Shown here one piece after another: positions 5,067-6,028 of a stretch of DNA of 6,028 nt. A program made the position numbers and the translations under genes. The DNA comes from Acetobacteraceae bacterium (lineage in GTDB: Bacteria; Pseudomonadota; Alphaproteobacteria; Acetobacterales; Acetobacteraceae). Every line of letters begins with the position of its first letter. Position 1 is the stretch's first letter. A model generated the notes under the pieces. It did no database searches. It saw only the letters and a list, made by a program, of their open reading frames with translations, and was not told the DNA's origin. The DNA lies in NCBI GenBank assembly GCA_003133265.1, contig PKWQ01000398.1:1-6028 (forward strand), read 5' to 3'.

Positions 5067-5097
5067 AATCGGTTCTACGGCCACGGTGATGACGATC

Positions 5098-5152
5098 ACA
5101 AGCCGCTTGCGATGTTCTTCTGCTCCTTTCCCAGGCTCTCGGCTTGTTTTTT
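5098..5152 (+). terminator. Terminator-like stem plus T6 on the rightward strand
   Basis: ACAAGCCG (5098-5105) pairs with CGGCTTGT (5140-5147), followed at once by T residues to 5152. The loop is 34 nt, long for an intrinsic terminator. No rightward gene lies just upstream, so it would only act on an unannotated rightward RNA or protect nrdB from antisense reading. Confidence 0.25.
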
Positions 5153-5173
5153 GCCATGCCGCGCCGCTGCCCG

Positions 5174-6028
5174 CTATTCGGGCGATGCGCCGACACCGGG
5201 CGGCGCAGATTCCGCCAAGTATTCGGCGAATGCGTCCTCCCATGATCCGATCGTGGACGCCTTGCTGTATTCGGTGGCCCGGTTCTCGAAGAAATTGGCG
5301 TGCTCCACCGCATTCAGCATCTCGTCGAGCCATGGCAGCGGGTTCTTGTCGACGTGGAACAGCGGATTGAGACCGAGCTGGGTCAGCCGCCGGTCGCCGA
5401 TATAGCGGATATATTCCTTTACCTCGCGCGGGGTCAGCCCTTCCACCGCGCCGGCCTCGAAGGCAAGGTCGATGAAGGCGTCCTCGTGATCGATGATGGT
5501 CGCGCATGTCAGATAGATCTCGCGCTTCAGCTCCTCGGTCCAGATTTCCGGATTTTCCTGCACGAAGGTGCGGAACAACCGGATCATCGACAGACAATGC
5601 AGCGACTCGTCGCGCACCGACCAAGTGACGATCTGACCCATGCCCTTCATTTTCCCGAAACGGGGAAAATTCAGCAGAATCGCGAAGGACGCAAATAATT
5701 GCAGCCCTTCGGTAAAGGCACCGAAGGCGGCAAGCGTCTTGGCGATCTCGTGCTTGCTGTCGACGCTGAATGTTTGCATGTAGTCGTATTTGGCCTTCAT
5801 CTCCTTGTATTTGAGGAAGGCCTGGTATTCAAGCTCCGGCATGCCGATCGTATCCAGCAGGTGGCTGTACGCGGCGACGTGGATTGTCTCGATATTGGAG
5901 AACGCCGAGAGCATCATCAGCACTTCCGTGGGTTTGAATACCCGCGAATATTGCTTCATGTAGCAATTATTCACCTCGACGTCCGCCTGGGTGAAGAATC
6001 GGAATATCTGCGTCAGCAGGTTGCGCTC
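5174..6028 (-). CDS. nrdB: Class I ribonucleotide reductase beta subunit (partial, 5' end off the window)
   Basis: The beta subunit holds the diferric-tyrosyl centre that starts reduction of ribonucleoside diphosphates by the alpha subunit NrdA. The visible 284 residues run to the TAG stop; the N-terminus, roughly 60-70 residues judging by relatives, lies right of the window. Numbering from the first visible codon (ERNLLTQIFRFF), the metal ligands are Asp16, Glu47, His50, Glu107, Glu141 and His144. The radical tyrosine is Tyr54, in ETIHVAAYSH. A Tyr in AEYLAES, 15 residues from the end, may serve radical transfer to NrdA. The tail is Ala/Pro/Gly-rich. The Glu47-to-Glu107 spacing is 60 residues, shorter than in E. 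coli NrdB and equal to NrdF. GTG at 5972-5974 reads as internal Val, not a start. No terminator with a T tract follows on its strand. Confidence 0.95.
   Translation of the reverse strand, partial: ERNLLTQIFRFFTQADVEVNNCYMKQYSRVFKPTEVLMMLSAFSNIETIHVAAYSHLLDTIGMPELEYQAFLKYKEMKAKYDYMQTFSVDSKHEIAKTLAAFGAFTEGLQLFASFAILLNFPRFGKMKGMGQIVTWSVRDESLHCLSMIRLFRTFVQENPEIWTEELKREIYLTCATIIDHEDAFIDLAFEAGAVEGLTPREVKEYIRYIGDRRLTQLGLNPLFHVDKNPLPWLDEMLNAVEHANFFENRATEYSKASTIGSWEDAFAEYLAESAPPGVGASPE

Larger units (their letters stand above)
4828..5173. other. Gene-poor gap between nrdB and the small hypothetical gene
   Basis: These 346 bases hold no gene I can support. From right to left along the transcription direction of both flanking genes there are four elements. 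The first is a T6 run behind an 8-bp stem that would act only on rightward transcripts (5098-5152). The second is an AT-rich core, 32% GC over 5011-5070, with two perfect hairpins. The third is a pair of TTTTGAC copies 42 bp apart that resemble -35 boxes facing the hypothetical gene. The fourth is a GGGACtGTCCC palindrome at 4908-4918. The likely contents are the end of the nrdB transcript and the promoter and leader of the hypothetical gene. Confidence 0.6.

Noticed and set aside
4926..5104. A short hydrophobic frame on the - strand starting at GTG (VIVITVAVEPIL)
   Set aside because: AAGGAG lies 23 nt upstream, too far to serve it. The hydrophobicity comes from the AT-rich sequence, and the frame continues as noise antisense-free into nrdB in the wrong frame.
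4936..5157. A 73-codon frame on the - strand (starting MAKNKPRAW) downstream of nrdB
   Set aside because: It has an ATG but no convincing ribosome site. Its third codon positions are AT-rich, unlike all neighbours, and it runs through the hairpins. A transferred small gene is not excluded, but support is too thin.
5169..5183. GCCCG-ctatt-CGGGC stem over the nrdB stop as a terminator
   Set aside because: It has only five base pairs, overlaps the stop codon and lacks a T tract in the leftward direction.
5174..5974. nrdB starting inside the window at GTG 5972-5974
   Set aside because: The frame stays open to the right edge with conserved sequence (ERNLLTQIFRFFTQADVE) that includes the first Asp metal ligand, so the GTG is an internal valine.
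1..6028. tRNA, rRNA, CRISPR array, insertion sequence, prophage or attachment site
   Set aside because: I found no repeat-spacer pattern, transposase or integrase frame, terminal inverted repeat pair or cloverleaf on either strand.

Overview
The window is high-GC DNA with short intergenic gaps. Its gene content points to an alphaproteobacterium, most likely in or near Rhodospirillales/Acetobacteraceae. The evidence is a class I ribonucleotide reductase beta subunit of alphaproteobacterial type, a long-chain polyprenyl diphosphate synthase divergent from a DUF2007 protein gene and a tRNA1(Val)-type methyltransferase gene, and a small DUF-like protein of a kind seen in that group. The lineage is inferred from remembered family features, not from a search.

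Left part (1-2244): a catabolic or accessory neighbourhood. It starts with the last 30 codons of an AMP-forming acyl-CoA synthetase (+). A DUF1330 protein gene (-) meets it tail to tail on the four bases CTAG. A fumarylacetoacetate hydrolase (FAH) family gene (+) is divergent from the DUF1330 gene. A two-domain VOC (glyoxalase/dioxygenase fold) gene (-) converges on the FAH gene, with a perfect 11-bp hairpin between the two stops that probably ends both transcripts. Together they suggest breakdown of an aromatic or other organic acid through a CoA thioester, but no substrate can be named.

Middle part (2245-4530): housekeeping. A long-chain polyprenyl diphosphate synthase (-, probably TTG start) would make the ubiquinone side chain. 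Divergent from it, a 68-residue DUF2007 protein and a TrmN6-like tRNA methyltransferase (+) form a two-gene operon with a 9-nt gap.

Right part (4531-6028): a small conserved-type hypothetical gene (-) abuts the methyltransferase stop on the palindrome TGATCA. Next is about 350 bases with no convincing gene, holding an AT-rich core with two perfect hairpins and a GGGACtGTCCC palindrome. Last is nrdB (-), cut by the right edge, with every metal ligand and the radical tyrosine visible.

I see no rRNA, tRNA, CRISPR array, insertion sequence or phage gene. Nothing here clearly amounts to an undescribed multi-gene system. The least explained stretch is the AT-rich, palindrome-bearing gap between nrdB and the small hypothetical gene. 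The VOC control region, with an inverted repeat over a promoter, is the clearest regulatory candidate.
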